Positions 51,103 through 63,555 of a DNA stretch of 64,000 bases are shown here, piece after piece. The notes beneath the pieces are model-generated. The model was not told the DNA's origin. It ran no database searches and worked only from the letters and a program-made list of their open reading frames with translations. The stretch spans positions 201,230 to 265,229 of the forward strand of contig NMRA01000332.1 of assembly GCA_002633005.1 (NCBI GenBank), in the 5' to 3' direction. The first letter of the stretch is position 1. Every line of letters starts with the position of its first letter. The translations under genes were made by a program, and so were the position numbers. Origin of the DNA: Phoronis australis (taxonomy: Eukaryota > Phoronida > Phoronidae).

Positions 51103-53320
51103 ACATGTTATTATTTCAACTGGCAATTATTTTTTCAAGTGGCATTCCACATTTTGAGTTTTTCATTAAATCGTGATTCAACGTTAGTCAAAATGCTTAT
51201 GCAAAACTAGTTGAAACTACAAAGGAGAATTACAGCTAAAATTTTCCTTGGCACAAAACTACATTATAGAATTTTGACGTTAGTCAAACAACACATTGGA
51301 GTATTCTGACTAACTGACGTTAGTTCGAAGCAAAAAAAGCTTTCAATCACTTAGTATTAATTAGTTTGACCATTTTCAACTAGTTTTGCATAAGCATTTT
51401 GACTAACGTTGAATCACGATTTAATGAAAAACTCAAAATGTGGAATGCCACTTGAAAAAATAATTGCCAGTTGAAATAATAACATGTTTAAGATCATTTG
51501 GCATTTTACTGTTCACTTTTCATTCCATCATGACCGTTCATGATTCCATAAGTTCCCAATAGAATGTGATTTTGTTAGTACCAACACCCTCAAATAGAAT
51601 GTGATTTTGTTAGTACCAACACTCTCAACAAGTATTTTGCTCCCACACTGGGAATTTTTTCTGGTTTATGTCCATTTCTCAGAATCTGGAATTTTTTTCT
51701 ATGGATTTTCAGCTCTGAACTGATATGGCTGCTGAATTGTAGCATTTCCACTTCTGTTCACATGTAACGTGTGAGAAAAAACATTGAGTGTGTTCTTGTG
51801 GTGTTTTGTTTGAACTGGTCTGGTATTGAAAATTGAGTCATACGCAGCGTTAAATTATTATATGCTCAACTTGTGTTGTATCATAACTCTGATGCATTTC
51901 TGTTATGCACTTTATAGGTGTGCCAATCCATCTTCAGGCAACCCGAGTTTAACACAAGCCCGTCATAGAGTCTGTCTGGTGAACTGTCTGACCGCATTAG
52001 AGGAGTATATGCACGTGCAAGAGGCAGACATAGTGATTGGTGCTCAAGAGCTCAGAAAAGGTCTTCGTCAGCTTGGCAAGATAACTGGAAAAATAACAAC
52101 TGAAGAGATACTAGACGTTATATTTAAAGACTTTTGTATTGGCAAATAACCATTGATGCATTGACGCTTGAAAACGTCATAATCTTCTTTTACGCAAAAG
52201 AAGCTGGTTATTAATAAGTAGAGGAAATTAAACAACTTGAACATTCTTAAAGAGGCACCCTCCATCTTAATTTGTTCTCGTGCCTCCCTTGTCTTTCTGA
52301 TGACGTCATGTAGCGTCCAACAAGAATTCATAAGGGCACAGTTCTTGCATATTAATTAGATTATTAACATGACTTAATTTAAATAAATGAGTTGGAAATG
52401 GATTTTGTCGTGGGTTGAATCTTCATTGTTGACTCTCACCGCTGTCTGTAACTTGGATTTCAGCTATGTGTTTCAGTGTGTGTGTGCGGTGTGAAAAAGA
52501 TGCTATTTACCAGATTAACTGCCAGACATTAGGCATGCGTACTAAGATTTTTGGGACATGCCTCTCCCGGGACTGTCACTGAAAGGGTTTAGCACACCCT
52601 TCCTTGAGGAATCCCCATTGAACACTCGCACGTCATTTGAGTCGTGTGACATTGGCATTATTCTTGTGGTTGGTTGGTGGGTTTGTATGCGGTAATCAAC
52701 AGACAAGACCTCTCAACCAATTGACGTACTTGCTTGCATGTGATAAGGAAGAAGTTTTAAAATTTTGAAGAAATGCTGAATTTAGAAGTCATTTCCATTC
52801 TAAAACGACAGATTTTTACCACGTTTCCAAGCAGACGATATATTTTTCGGCCAAAAAATCAACTTGACCTGTACTCGTCTTGCCATCACCAGTATGTAGG
52901 CCTATGTATCCAATGTATACCAGATGCCGCGGGGTTAGAATTTAATATCAATTTTCTTTTTTCGAAAATGTTTCGAATGTTTATATCCAATACAGAAGAG
53001 ACACTAGCGGTTTGGGTTTAATTCCTTCATTCTCGTAATCGACGAGATATCTGTTGGTGTACTCGTTGTATATTTAATGGAGAATAGACGCTACGGGTTC
53101 GAATTTCAATTCGATTTTTCTCTTTTCCAAATTAAACGCTTCGTTTGAGTTCCCATGTTTTCGGGACGCTTCATTAAAAAATAAAATGAATTCCTTTACT
53201 CCAGTAAACATCTCCCAGAAGTGATTTTTTCTTCATCATAATGAGGATAACTGAATCCGGGAAATAATCCGGGTTTCGTTAAGATGACGCAGACGATATT
53301 GTTCCTGACAAAAAAAAATA
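51103..53320. repeat. 2.2-kb duplicated block, copy 2
   Basis: Second copy of 48771-50990. Its left flank is inverted sequence rather than the GTPBP3 intron, and its right flank continues as unique sequence. Confidence 0.93.
51918..52149 (+). pseudogene. Duplicate of GTPBP3 last exon
   Basis: The encoded residues are identical to exon 49586-49817, including the terminal FCIGK motif, the preceding TTATAG acceptor and the TAA stop. No other GTPBP3 exons are duplicated here, so it cannot stand alone. It is either an alternative haplotype of the same exon or a recent tandem copy that could serve as an alternative terminal exon. Splicing from exon 47715-48011 would be in phase to either copy and give the same protein. 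Confidence 0.85.
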
Positions 53321-55570
53321 TTTCAACTTCAACGTGTACTCATCTTACCATCATCGGTTTAATGAATAAGAAACGCTAACGGTTCTAGTTTAAATTCACA
53401 ATTTTCTGTTTTAGAAAACTCTTCGTTAAAAATTAAATTCAAATACTCCTGTAGTTGACGTCAGTTTCCCGTTTTTCTTTTGATGCACTTACATTGCCAT
53501 CTCAAGTTGAATTTTACAGTTATGTTATTCAGTATTAGACGCCAGGGGAATGGTCTATATACCTGAGAGACATGTTCTAGTTTTAGCGAACGAACGATTT
53601 TTCTCCAGTACTCAAATTCATTTATGAAACCTAGCAAATGCGGTGTATCCATGTTGATTGCGAGTGGCGTGAAGACTGACTGATTTGACGATGAGTAGTC
53701 GATGATTAGGAGTAGCCAAGCGCCAGGTCTGCTTCGCAATTTTATTTATCTTTTTTAAGAAATCTTTAATACAATGAATACCTATAACCCAGAAAGCGCC
53801 AAGAGGCATTATATCTGGGTTAAATACATACATAGAAATCTATATGCAATTATTATTCACAAATACATAAATTAAAAAATGATGTTAAGATTGCATTGAC
53901 ATGTGATTACGAATGTAAATAAATCATTTTCATACACATGTATACAGTTCTATCCACTCACACAAAGAGATTTAATATTATAAAGAAATTTTGATGCTAT
54001 TTCGAATAAAGCCTTATTTTCATTTGGGTTGAGTTATGGACATCTATATAGAAAAAATAATTTTGTTGTACAATTGCGGAATTTCACAATATTTTTGTAA
54101 ACATTGGGGTATTGTTCGAGTGTATGGAAAAGCTGCATACACTACAAACAAAGAAAACATGGCCATTTGTCTGGGTGTCTCCACAGGAACATAGAGGCGA
54201 AATATTATTAAAATTGTGTCTAAATTTCTCGTTGTTTAGGAATAGACCGCATCTTGATCTGTATAGAATTATTCCATTGTTGTGAGGAAGTTGGAATGAT
54301 GTCAGTGGGACTGGTTTTGAGTAGTGGTATGCATTTTAAAGTTATTTTTGAGAGTAACGATTGAAGTGCGTTCTTTTATTTTGGATGGTAAGGAATACTA
54401 GTTGTCAGTGCAAGTTAATATCGTAGATCTCCTGAAGGCTTGGCTGAGGGAACATGGAATAGTGTATATGTTGGAAGCGACCGCGTGGGTACAGATCTTG
54501 CAAATATTCAAACGAGAACTTTAAAGACAGCGTTTAAGAAAATTCAGAACTGTGATCCGACAAACTACGGTTACTCCTTGAAGCAATACTCAAACGCCTT
54601 TCCGAAACGAGTCTCTACCAAAGATACTATAAAATCTTTGTCTCTACCATGAGCAACTAAAACGTTTTCGCCCTGCTTATAACTTGGTAAGCATGACTGG
54701 CTGTTGCCATTTAGCCGGGTGTGAACCAAACAGACTACAGATCTCCAAGTCATGAATACTGTACTTTGCTATCAATTCGGTTTCATGGGCTGAACCACGT
54801 CTGCTGACTTAGCCACGTCCACACCAAATACAGCCAGGACAGCTCTTACTAGCTGGAATCTCCCCTCTTTTCGGGTAGCCATGTTGGCTCATTAGGGATT
54901 AGTTTTGTCGACGTGGTACGTGTACTAAAATGACAACCGATATATTATCAGACTCCTATGGTACTCCCGATGTGACCCTTTAACCACACCTCGGCGCCGG
55001 CCGACCGGACCATCTTTTTGACAGTACAAATAGACGTACAAATTGATGACACAAACCCCCCAGCGGCGGTCGCTACTTTCCCAATCCCACCAGTCCTTTC
55101 CGAATGTACCGTAGTTTCCATATTCCACTGCTCAATTGTTTTTTGTCTTTTAGTTCGAACTTTCATTAATCGTTATCGGAATACATGAACTAATACGCCC
55201 TTGTGAGCCGGTGCCTAACTACTGAGAGATATAGGGGCCTCAACTGCACAAATAAATTGCCAAGAATGATTGAGTACTTGAAACCTCTCAATAAGGCTCT
55301 CGGCTGTACATAAAGAATGGAGAGAAAAAAATGTTATTGTTGAAGACATGACAGCTGGAATGGCTTAAAATTTCACACCTAGACCAGACCAGGTCTGCAA
55401 AACCACTCACTGCAGGTCGATCCCAGCTGGTCGACACTGATCCCCGCTAAGACTACACCTGTACAACCATAGATTAAACACTATAATATTTAATTTATGC
55501 TAAAACAAAGTTGGAGATTAATTAAATGGCAGTTTGCGCAACAAGTTTAACTCTTATATAATTTATAGGG
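53321..55570. other. Intergenic region, no supported gene
   Basis: Holds scattered short open frames. The best is a minus-strand ATG frame near 53540-53650 (MDTPHLLGFINEFEYWRK) ending in a CAG/GTATAT donor, but no partner exon was found. A GC-rich patch at about 54980-55090 may be RIMOC1 promoter sequence. A TTTATAG acceptor just before the RIMOC1 ATG implies a non-coding first exon somewhere here. Confidence 0.4.
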
Positions 55571-58500
55571 ATGACATGCAGAAGTGTCTCCAATGAGTGG
55601 CTGCAACTCCAAGAAACCCTAGTAGCAAAAAGCCACGCCCCCTTCAAAAAAGCTTCTTTGCCGCCAGGTGTCGACGCTTTAGCTGACACTTCCGCTAGAG
55701 CGTCAATGATGGTTTTCGAAGATACGGTACGAGAGATTCTCTCGTCGGTGTTGCTCGGTTTGAATAATTTACCAGACAGTAAGTGCTTGTTATCAGAGGT
55801 TAGAAACTAAAATTCTAAATTTTTGTCCATTCTCGGTTGCAGCAAAACAGATTATGGTCAGCATAACACATAGGCCTAATAGTATACTGGATGTAAATCT
55901 GGTAAAAAGGGTACCGATGACAATTGCAGCCATCGTCTATGGCAGTGTCAATGGTGGTCAATCTTTAGCCAGTAAATTAAAGCACCAAAAAGACCTACGA
56001 TTTTAGCAGCTGGAGTCGAACAGCAAATGCGCAGTTTAAATTGTTTGGTCGAATGATGTCTACTGTACTACTGTCAGATTGGGTGACAGGGGACTTTGAA
56101 CACTCAGTACGACAGTAGGTCTGCCGTATCACGCTCAGTGCAGCGTTGCCTAGCTGCAGCTGCGACGACCAGGGGGGATTGGGGTGGGGGTATTCCAAAA
56201 GGTAATACAGGTTGTGCATGCTGCACGGTGCCTTTTCTGACAGAATTTCCTTCATTAGTCATTAGTGTAATTTCAAAGCTCAATTTCTACACCTCATGAT
56301 CCATGGTGGGACCGTAAATTATTATTGGGATGTTTTCAGAAGCTATACATGGTAATTGGTGTCTGTTAATTAAGTGGAATGTATCAAAGAACTCCTGCTC
56401 ATTTCCTGGCATTTTTTCTTGTGCTGCATCAGTCTTAAGTCTAAGGGATTACACCTGTCCTCTATCCATATGAAAAACCTACTAGTACTAGTAGGCTTTG
56501 AAATTATCCAAAGGCAAAGCATGGTATTGTTGTAAGATAATTAAAAATGTTCACTCTGCATTTCTTATTTTGAATTCATGCATTCATTTATGCTTGGCTT
56601 ACTTGAATGCATATTGTAAACTACCGTTTTGTATGAAAAACAAAAATTAGTATATCCTAGGAAACTCATGGAAAATACCGGCAAAATATCCATGGTAACC
56701 ACAAACAACAATTTACCACTATGTGTTAATTAGATATAGCAAATACATAGACACTTAGGTTGGCAAATAGTGAAATATAACAAATAAACAACACAGAAAA
56801 ATCAGAAATCCCAACTGGTAATCGAACCACAGGTCTCGATCTAGATTGCGATTCTAGTGCACTTACCACAAACAATTAAGTTCACTATCCTAGCTTCCAC
56901 TGAAGTATGAAGGACTCGCGAATCTGTGGAGGATTCTCTAACTATAGGCAGAGATGCTCGCTGGGTGTCCCATCAGTGGCGGATTTAGAGGGGGGCCATG
57001 CCCCCCCTAAAATTCTCCTAGATTCCATTTGGCAGTATGGGGGTGCAAATGTCTGACTGTCAAAATTCTGGCTAATATTCTGCCCTGGCCCCCCCCCCCA
57101 ACTCAAAATCCTGGATCCGCCCCTGCCCATATTCAAGCTTCATTACTTACGATCTGTATTTGGTCAGGTGTTCATGCGCAGAAAACAAGGGAATTGTGTC
57201 AGAAAGTTGGTGACATCGTAAAGGTTGATGAAGGACAGCTGAAGGGGAAAACAAAGGAGTGGTTACTTTCACATATTACTAAGGTGAATATATGGCATTG
57301 CTGTCGCAGTGCTCTGTACTTTGATTCATGGCTCAGTATAAGGATGCTGGATGACTGCTGAGATTATCTGATTTGAGTTATAGTAATAAAGAGGAATTTT
57401 CCTAAAAGAGTAGCAATATCGTGATACGATTGCTGATCATTCCCTATCACCAAACATTCGATATGTTGTAGAGGATTAAATCCCTTTAGAATATAAATAT
57501 TCAACTATAAATGGGATTAGTTTGGAATTATTATTAATGTTTGTTTCTGTATCAAGACTATTCATGTTTTTTGTTGACAAATTAGCTTGGCTCTTGGATT
57601 AAGGAATCTGTCTGCCAGATTCAGCAGATCCTAATGCATTATAACCAAGGCTGTGTTTTTTCAATTGATCGGGAATATTTTACAGATTATATTGGACTAC
57701 ACCTTTTGCAAAGAAAATGTGTTGACCGATGAAGACTTTTCCTCCCCTTCTGCAGAAAAAGATATTCTAGAAATCATTGGTAGGTAATATTTACAGAAAG
57801 TTATAATTAAAAACTTTTGCAGAAACTTAATGCGATTTTCCCCTGACGTTGCAGAGCTCACCTGGCTCCTGGGAATCGATCGTGGTGATTAAATTGTTGT
57901 GTCACCATTTGCCGGTGTTCTAGACATCAAGGGGATTACAATTGCGCTCCGCTGTCATGGCTGGGAAATCCATGTCATTTTGACCTATTATTTTTGGCCT
58001 ATACTGTACTTTATGAGGAGTTGTGCTGTACAAGACCATGAACAAAACTGCAGCATGGGTGATAATCATAATGTTGTGAGCCATTTCTTTTTTCGGATTT
58101 CATAAGCATTGGTTAAGCATTGAAATTGGGTGTGATTTGACTGTAGCATGAGGTAGGACAGCTTAGCATTTACAGGTTTGGTCAGATAGTCACGCTGGTG
58201 TAGTGGAACTCAATACCGGATCAACCTGCCACCTGCAGAGGTGTTAATCATACAGTTATGTCTAATTTGGAGTTATGCGGAAGATGACAAATTATGCGTA
58301 TAGGTTTATCAATTTCTGTTTCTGTCACACACCAGTCATCTGGTCACATAGACAGTTGCGCTGTGTTAAGATGGAACAAATTTGCCCCACTACAGCAAGT
58401 TGATTTAGATCAAAGTGTGGTCATGTGGTCAGTTGTTCTGTGGTAAGTTGATCGCATGTCGAGAAACTAATGCAAGTGCCGGTCGCACTGCAGCTAAATC

Positions 58501-61500
58501 ACTCCTTCACAGCATGGGTTACTTAAAATGCTTTTTTGGTTTGTGTTTTCCATTTTATTCAACTGTGCCTCTAAATTCCAGCTGTGATACCAGGACCACC
58601 AAATACCAATCCTGAAATATAAAGCTTCTGACCTGTGCCCCTAAACTCCTTATGCTGGTGGTGAAAATGCTCTTTACATGGGCATAAAGCTTCAGTACTG
58701 GTATTCAAATTGAGGTTTGGGGCTCGAATTCCAAACGCAATCCTCTCTTACTTGAGATCTGTTAATGGTATTGGCTTTGTTTAGAAATTATTTTGCTGCA
58801 CATGTGACATGCTGGTTTAAATTTTATTTGAATTTTTTAGAGTTGCTGTCCATTCCTGAGAAGTTAGCTAATGAAGTCTCTGGAAGTTGTGAGGTAAACT
58901 GAACTTTACTTCAAGGGTATGTAAAGCAGCAGTCGCACTTGCACTTTCATTCATGTTCTAATGCCCTGTTCTCACTATTGTTGCAGAACTGTTTAATATG
59001 TATCTAGCCTTCTTCTGACCCTCTAAGTGTTGCCACAAGTTGATGAAGCTGTCTAAAGTTGGATTGTTATAACTTAAGCACAATAAGACTGTGTATTTGG
59101 CTGCCTCATTTGGTGTAATGTTTCACTTTCTATTTGTCGCTTACTCTCATTCCTGTTTGCAGAATACTTTAGATGAAGAGCTGTTGGAATGTTTATATTG
59201 GAGGCGAGGGGCCTTGCTCTATATGTACTGTTGTACTTTAACTCAAGATGGGTTGGACTCTATAGGCAACAAAGCACAATTTTCAAATGTAAGTAACCAC
59301 TGAATTCAGGTGCGTCACAGCGTCAGTCTGGGTGTCTGTGTTGACCATTCACGAACCTGTCCTTCTGCAGTTGTTAAATATTTTTCAACTACCTCAGAAT
59401 TGCACTTACTCTGTTTTGATGTATGCCCACATTGTCATGAAGCCTATCCACAGTTGTGACCCGGTGTTCCCAAAACAATGAAATAGAAGATAACTGGTTG
59501 TCATTACAATTTTATTTGCACTATTGAGCTGCAGTGGCCATGTGCTAAAAGGTTAATAGTTACTTATAATAGCAATTTCACTGACTTTCTTTATCATAAC
59601 ACAATTGAACATTTGCTATTAATAATGGTTGTTTATAGTGATTGAAATATATCGATCAAAGTTTGATTTTTAATACTATAGCACTTATTAATAGATATTA
59701 TGTTTCTTGTGATCTCATTTTTGGTGGATGGATGCAAGTAACATTTAAACTTGCAGTCCAAGACTTTACATGGGAACCAGTCACACATACGAATCCCTGC
59801 TCAAACCACTGAATAGTACGACGAACCACATCATATGTACCAACCACAGAATTAAGTAACTTTCTTTCACATGGTGTATACCAACAAGTCGGTGATGGTA
59901 CGTCTGTTTTATGCTCAAACAATTAGTACTTGCCTTTTCTTTAATGTTTGAGTGTAGGACGTGGCTTGTTCATGTGACACGTTTCCAGCATGTGACTCAA
60001 AGTTCGCCCACACCATTGTCTGGTACCCTTGTGACTTTACGATGTCTTTTCCCCTCAGTTCCTTGCTGATGGCGTTGACTACATTCAGAGGATGTTGGCT
60101 GTGAGACAAGACCACGATGTGGACAGTTTTAGCTCAAAAGCAGCAGATTCACTAGAGCTGGTCACACAAGGTGCCGTCTCTCTGATTTTGTTGTTACACC
60201 TTGATATTGACTGGATTGTTCATATTTTCAATACTCTTTGACTGGATTGTTCATATTTTCAATACTCTTTGACTGGATTGTTCATATTTTCAATACTCTA
60301 TTGTCCACAATTATTTACATTTTCATCTCTTTACACATGATTCTGTCACTACACGTTGGCATTATCTACAATTATTTATATTTTTAAAATGGCACAAAAT
60401 GCACATTTGGGAAGGTCTTATGGCTAAGGGCTGTTCCAGCAAAAATGTATGGGAGAGGGGGAAGGCACTTTTATTTTGTACCCACCACCCATATTTTTCA
60501 TTTATTTCTCCAACCCACGACCCATAATTTTTTAATTTATAGGACTGGTTAAAATATAAAATCCAACACTTGCAGACAAATTGCCTCCAGGATGACCTGT
60601 TAAGAACTTACTAGATGATCGACTGATAAGAACTAGTAACTGTTGTCTTGTCCAATATTGTCAAAAACTAAAGTAGCCAAGAGGGTTGTCGAATCAAAAC
60701 GAAAACGACTTCTGTCAATGCATTCATCCCTACTATATATTTTTGTGCAGAAATTGACTGGCGCTGGCACATTCTTGCGATATTCTTCTATTTCGAATTT
60801 CATCGTGATCAATGAAGCAGTTTTTGAGATAATCAACATACAAGGAATGGCTTGTCGAAAACTAAAGCGGCCAACATGGAGTACCAAGGTAACCAAATCT
60901 GCCTGAAAATTGACTGGTGCAGGCGCATCCTTGTCAAGTACCTCTATACCAAATTTCATCATGATCAGCCAAGCGGTTCATGAGATAATTGAACAAGAAT
61001 TATAATTAACAGACGGACCGACCACAAAGTTTTTGTGGGTGCAGAAATATTCCGTGTTAGAATCACAACTCATATCAGTTAAAACTTGCTTTTCAGACAC
61101 TCGTGAGCAATAATTTTGGCAGCCACCACGTGTCTGTTCACCATGTGTGTAATTTCAATAAGATTTTTTCATTTTCATGGATCTATGAATCTCAAACTGT
61201 CTCCACAAACACTTTTAGATTGCTATTTCAAGGGAATATTGGAACTTGTCTGTCTTACTCCTCATATTTTTATTTAAAAATCATCAGTTTTCTTATATTT
61301 GTTAACACCAGTTTAGTGTTGCAGAAATTTTCATTCTAATATGACTGCAGTACGACATGGGCTTGTAATTAAGTTGCCCTTGACCTGGTTAATGGCATAG
61401 TGTACATACATGTACACTAGCAACATGGGCTTGTTTTTTGTTTTGGTATATTTTTGGGTACATTATATTTGCCAAGTGAATTTTTAGTGAGTTTTGATTT

Positions 61501-62280
61501 CTTTTGAGATGTGTTTGGCTGAAAATACCAACCTGTAAACATTTACAGGTCAAAAAATACCACCAGGTGTCAATGATTTGCTTCTTACAAGGATCACCAC
61601 CCATAGTTTGAGTTTTTTTCCGAAAACCACCAACCATGACTTTTTATTTTAACTGCATCTCCCCTCCCATACAGATTTTGCTGGAACAGCCCTAACACAT
61701 TTCTGTGGACAGCCACATGATATTATAAGAGTTTACTTTTGTTTAGTTCACTCCATTAAAGGTTAGATGTATTTAAATGCCAGAAAACCCAGTTTTAAGC
61801 CTTTTTAGTGAATTCCATCAGCTTTAGCGATGTGAAATACAGTTGTGTTTCCTGACATCTGATGACAGAGGTTTTTGATCAAATAATTAGCTAGGTTTGA
61901 CCAAGCTTGATGTTATGTCATCTCTGATATTTTTTATTATGCTTGTTTCCTTGCTTGGATATCGCCACTGCATGTGATACAATATGAACTGTTTTCATCT
62001 TTGTAGTACCATTTTAAGGCTACAGTATAGTGCTCTTGAAAAATATGGCGTGTTGTACATTACAGGTATATACTCTGATACTCATGTGTTGGCGCTGATG
62101 TATGGTGCTGAGCTCTGTTTTTGGTTTCATCACGTAAATGGCGACGATACCTCTAAGCTGGAATCAAAGGCGATTGGGCGGGACTTAGTTAAAAAGTTCC
62201 TTAAGATAGTCGAAGGACCTTTAAGAACTCATCAATGGAATACAGCAAGGGCCAAAGAAATTTTACAAGAGCTATCATGA
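55571..62280 (+). CDS. RIMOC1: RAB7A-interacting MON1-CCZ1 complex subunit (C5orf51 homologue)
   Basis: RIMOC1 binds the RAB7A exchange factor MON1-CCZ1 and supports RAB7A function on late endosomes and in mitophagy (established for the human protein). Exons are 55571-55778, 57168-57283, 57686-57779, 58841-58893, 59163-59288, 60059-60170 and 62066-62280. They total 924 nt, 307 residues (human 294), with phases 1,0,1,0,0,1 agreeing at every junction. Diagnostic identity with the human protein: DEELLECLYWRRGALLYMYC (exon 5), GIYSDTHVLALMYGAELCFW (exon 7) and EGPLRTHQWNTARAKEIL near the C-terminus; ILDYTFCKENVLTDEDF (exon 3) is similar to the human ILDMTYFEENKLVDEDF region. The N-terminal 110 residues are poorly conserved. 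The chosen ATG lies two bases after a TTTATAG acceptor, so an upstream leader exon is likely. No transmembrane or signal segment is evident. All introns carry repeats. Confidence 0.93.
56801..56880 (-). repeat. tRNA-derived (SINE-like) fragment
   Basis: On the minus strand TGGTAAGTGCA resembles a Pol III A box and GGTTCGATTAC a B box, about 40 bases apart. Between them CTAGA-ATCGCAA-TCTAG can form an anticodon-like 5-bp stem with a 7-base loop. The acceptor stem does not pair and the T stem is poor, so it is not a functional tRNA gene. It lies in RIMOC1 intron 1. Confidence 0.5.
56978..57127. repeat. G-rich dispersed repeat (GGATTTA type)
   Basis: It runs from GGCGGATTTAGAGGGGGGCC to a C tract and CCTGGATCCGCCCCTG; the ends are roughly inverted copies (GGCGGAT and ATCCGCC). 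Related to 46143-46275. It ends about 40 bases before the RIMOC1 exon 2 acceptor. Confidence 0.65.
57840..57960. repeat. Dispersed repeat, copy 2
   Basis: Diverged relative of 48124-48245: GACGTTGCAGAGC, CTGGGAATCGATCG and GCCGGTGTTCTAGACATCAAG in the same order. It lies in RIMOC1 intron 3. Confidence 0.45.
60207..60299. repeat. 31-bp tandem repeat, 3 copies
   Basis: Three exact units start TTGACTGGATTGTTCATATT. They begin about 35 bases after the donor of RIMOC1 exon 6. Confidence 0.92.
60424..61695. mobile_element. Non-autonomous DNA element with inverted ends
   Basis: The left end CTAAGGGCTGTTCCAGCAAA (then a TGTATGGGAGAGGGG stretch) is matched by the reverse complement at the right end, CTGGAACAGCCCTAA preceded by CTCCCCTCCCATACAGA. 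The ends are about 40 bp with small mismatches. No transposase frame is inside. A second repeat (about 60600-61050) is nested within. It fills most of RIMOC1 intron 6. Confidence 0.65.
60600..61050 (+). repeat. Nested two-unit repeat with GGACGG-type tail
   Basis: Two diverged units of about 130-170 bp share AAATTGACTGG(C/T)GC, AATTTCATC(G/A)TGATCA and AAAACTAAAG(T/C)(A/G)GCCAA. The array ends at CAGACGGACCGACCACAAAG. The tail and the AATTTCAT-GATC phrase resemble those of the array at 15883-17005, but no CTCF-like motif is present. A 109-codon minus-strand frame across it is a by-product. Confidence 0.6.
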
Positions 62281-63555
62281 CATAAACTACGGTAACTTGA
62301 GCAAGGACAGGATGTGACTGTAAAGTTCATTGTTGAAGGACATTGAGTTCTTAAAAGGACTCCTCGACAGGGTATTTCAAAGACTAAAGACATTTTATGG
62401 GCCGCTGTTATATGTTGAGTATGTCTCAGCTGTTGATTGACGAGTAGTGATCGAATGCTTACCATGGGCTGCTAAAAGCATACCTCAGAGCAGAACTTTT
62501 ACCATTGGTCTTATAATTTTATTACACCTCTAATTATGGGAACTGAGTGTTCTTCATGCCTGGTAAATTTTTGCTGTGTATGTTTTGTGGAAAATATTTT
62601 TATTGTGCAGTCAGTGTTCAGGGGTCAGTGTCAAAGGTTTGATTAATGCCCCCAGATGGGGCTGTGGTTTTGTTTACTGTTCCATAGATAGCACCATGTC
62701 GTCCGAGAGGGTAATAACACATTTCAGCTATAGCCATGCTCTGCTGAAACATGACGTCACTAGATGGTGATACTTTGGTTTCACAAATTCTCTGCAGCAC
62801 TTACAATTCACATACATGTATCATGTGGAAGGCAGTGCCATTTTATAGTATTTATTTATTGAGCATACTTATGGCCATAATGGTGTCAAATTGTCTCTGC
62901 TGTGTAAAGGGATGTTCAAAGAATTTGTGCAAAACAGCCAATGTCCTGAAATTGCATTTCGCTCTTGGGTCAACAAAATGTGAGATTGTATCCAGCAGAA
63001 GCTGATGGAGAGCTGTATGTTGTGCAACATATCTGACATATTAATATATATTTAATTCTAAATCATGTTATGATGGAGGTGTAAAAAGAAAATGCTTGTT
63101 ATTAATTCTAAATTATGTTGTGAACGTGTTATCAAAAGAAAATGTCTGTTATTAATCATTAAACGTGTATTGTAATTAAATTTACCACTTCCATTAATGA
63201 TTCTACAAGCACCACAACATTTTGTCAAGAGTTTCCTCAGAAGTAGTGGAATCCACTATGTAACACTAAAAAAGTGGGTCTATCTGTATGGATGCAATCT
63301 GACAGGTGGTTGCAGTGGACTCTCATCTACAAATGTTCAAACAATAGCGAACACATTTCTGTTCTCAAAGAGAATGGTTTCTTCACAGCGCCACTTACTG
63401 CTCATGCAGGTATTTATACCCATGTGCCTATATCCAAAATTATAATGCATTTTGAAAAAGAAATTTGTTTACTCAAGTGTTTCGCATATAGAACAAAGCT
63501 TTGTCTAAACTTCGCTTAGGCGTGCAAATCATGCCTTAAAGTTATGGGGACCCTC
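62281..63555. other. RIMOC1 3' flank, no further gene seen
   Basis: Presumably 3'UTR and intergenic sequence. A near-duplicate pair of segments (AATTCTAAATCATGTT and AATTCTAAATTATGTT, about 63055-63150) is present. The only late poly(A)-like hexamer I noticed is ATTAAA near 63160. No domain-bearing frame is visible. Confidence 0.4.

Noticed and set aside
53461-53833. Possible minus-strand first exon (MDTPHLLGFINEF) with a CAG/GTATAT donor
   Set aside because: No phase-compatible partner exon or homologue could be found; the downstream sequence is the duplicated GTPBP3 3' block.
54440-54652. 70-codon plus-strand frame upstream of RIMOC1
   Set aside because: No recognisable domain, no clear splice sites, and no link to the RIMOC1 reading frame.
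54948-55166. 72-codon minus-strand frame in a GC-rich patch
   Set aside because: Two overlapping frames on the same strand and no motif; promoter-like base composition is the simpler explanation.
56801-56880. Functional tRNA-Ala gene
   Set aside because: The anticodon arm folds, but the acceptor stem does not pair and the T stem is poor; it is kept only as a tRNA-derived repeat.
60633-60962. 109-codon minus-strand frame with an internal APAPVNF/VPAPVNF repetition
   Set aside because: The repetition follows the two DNA units of a dispersed repeat, so the frame is a by-product.
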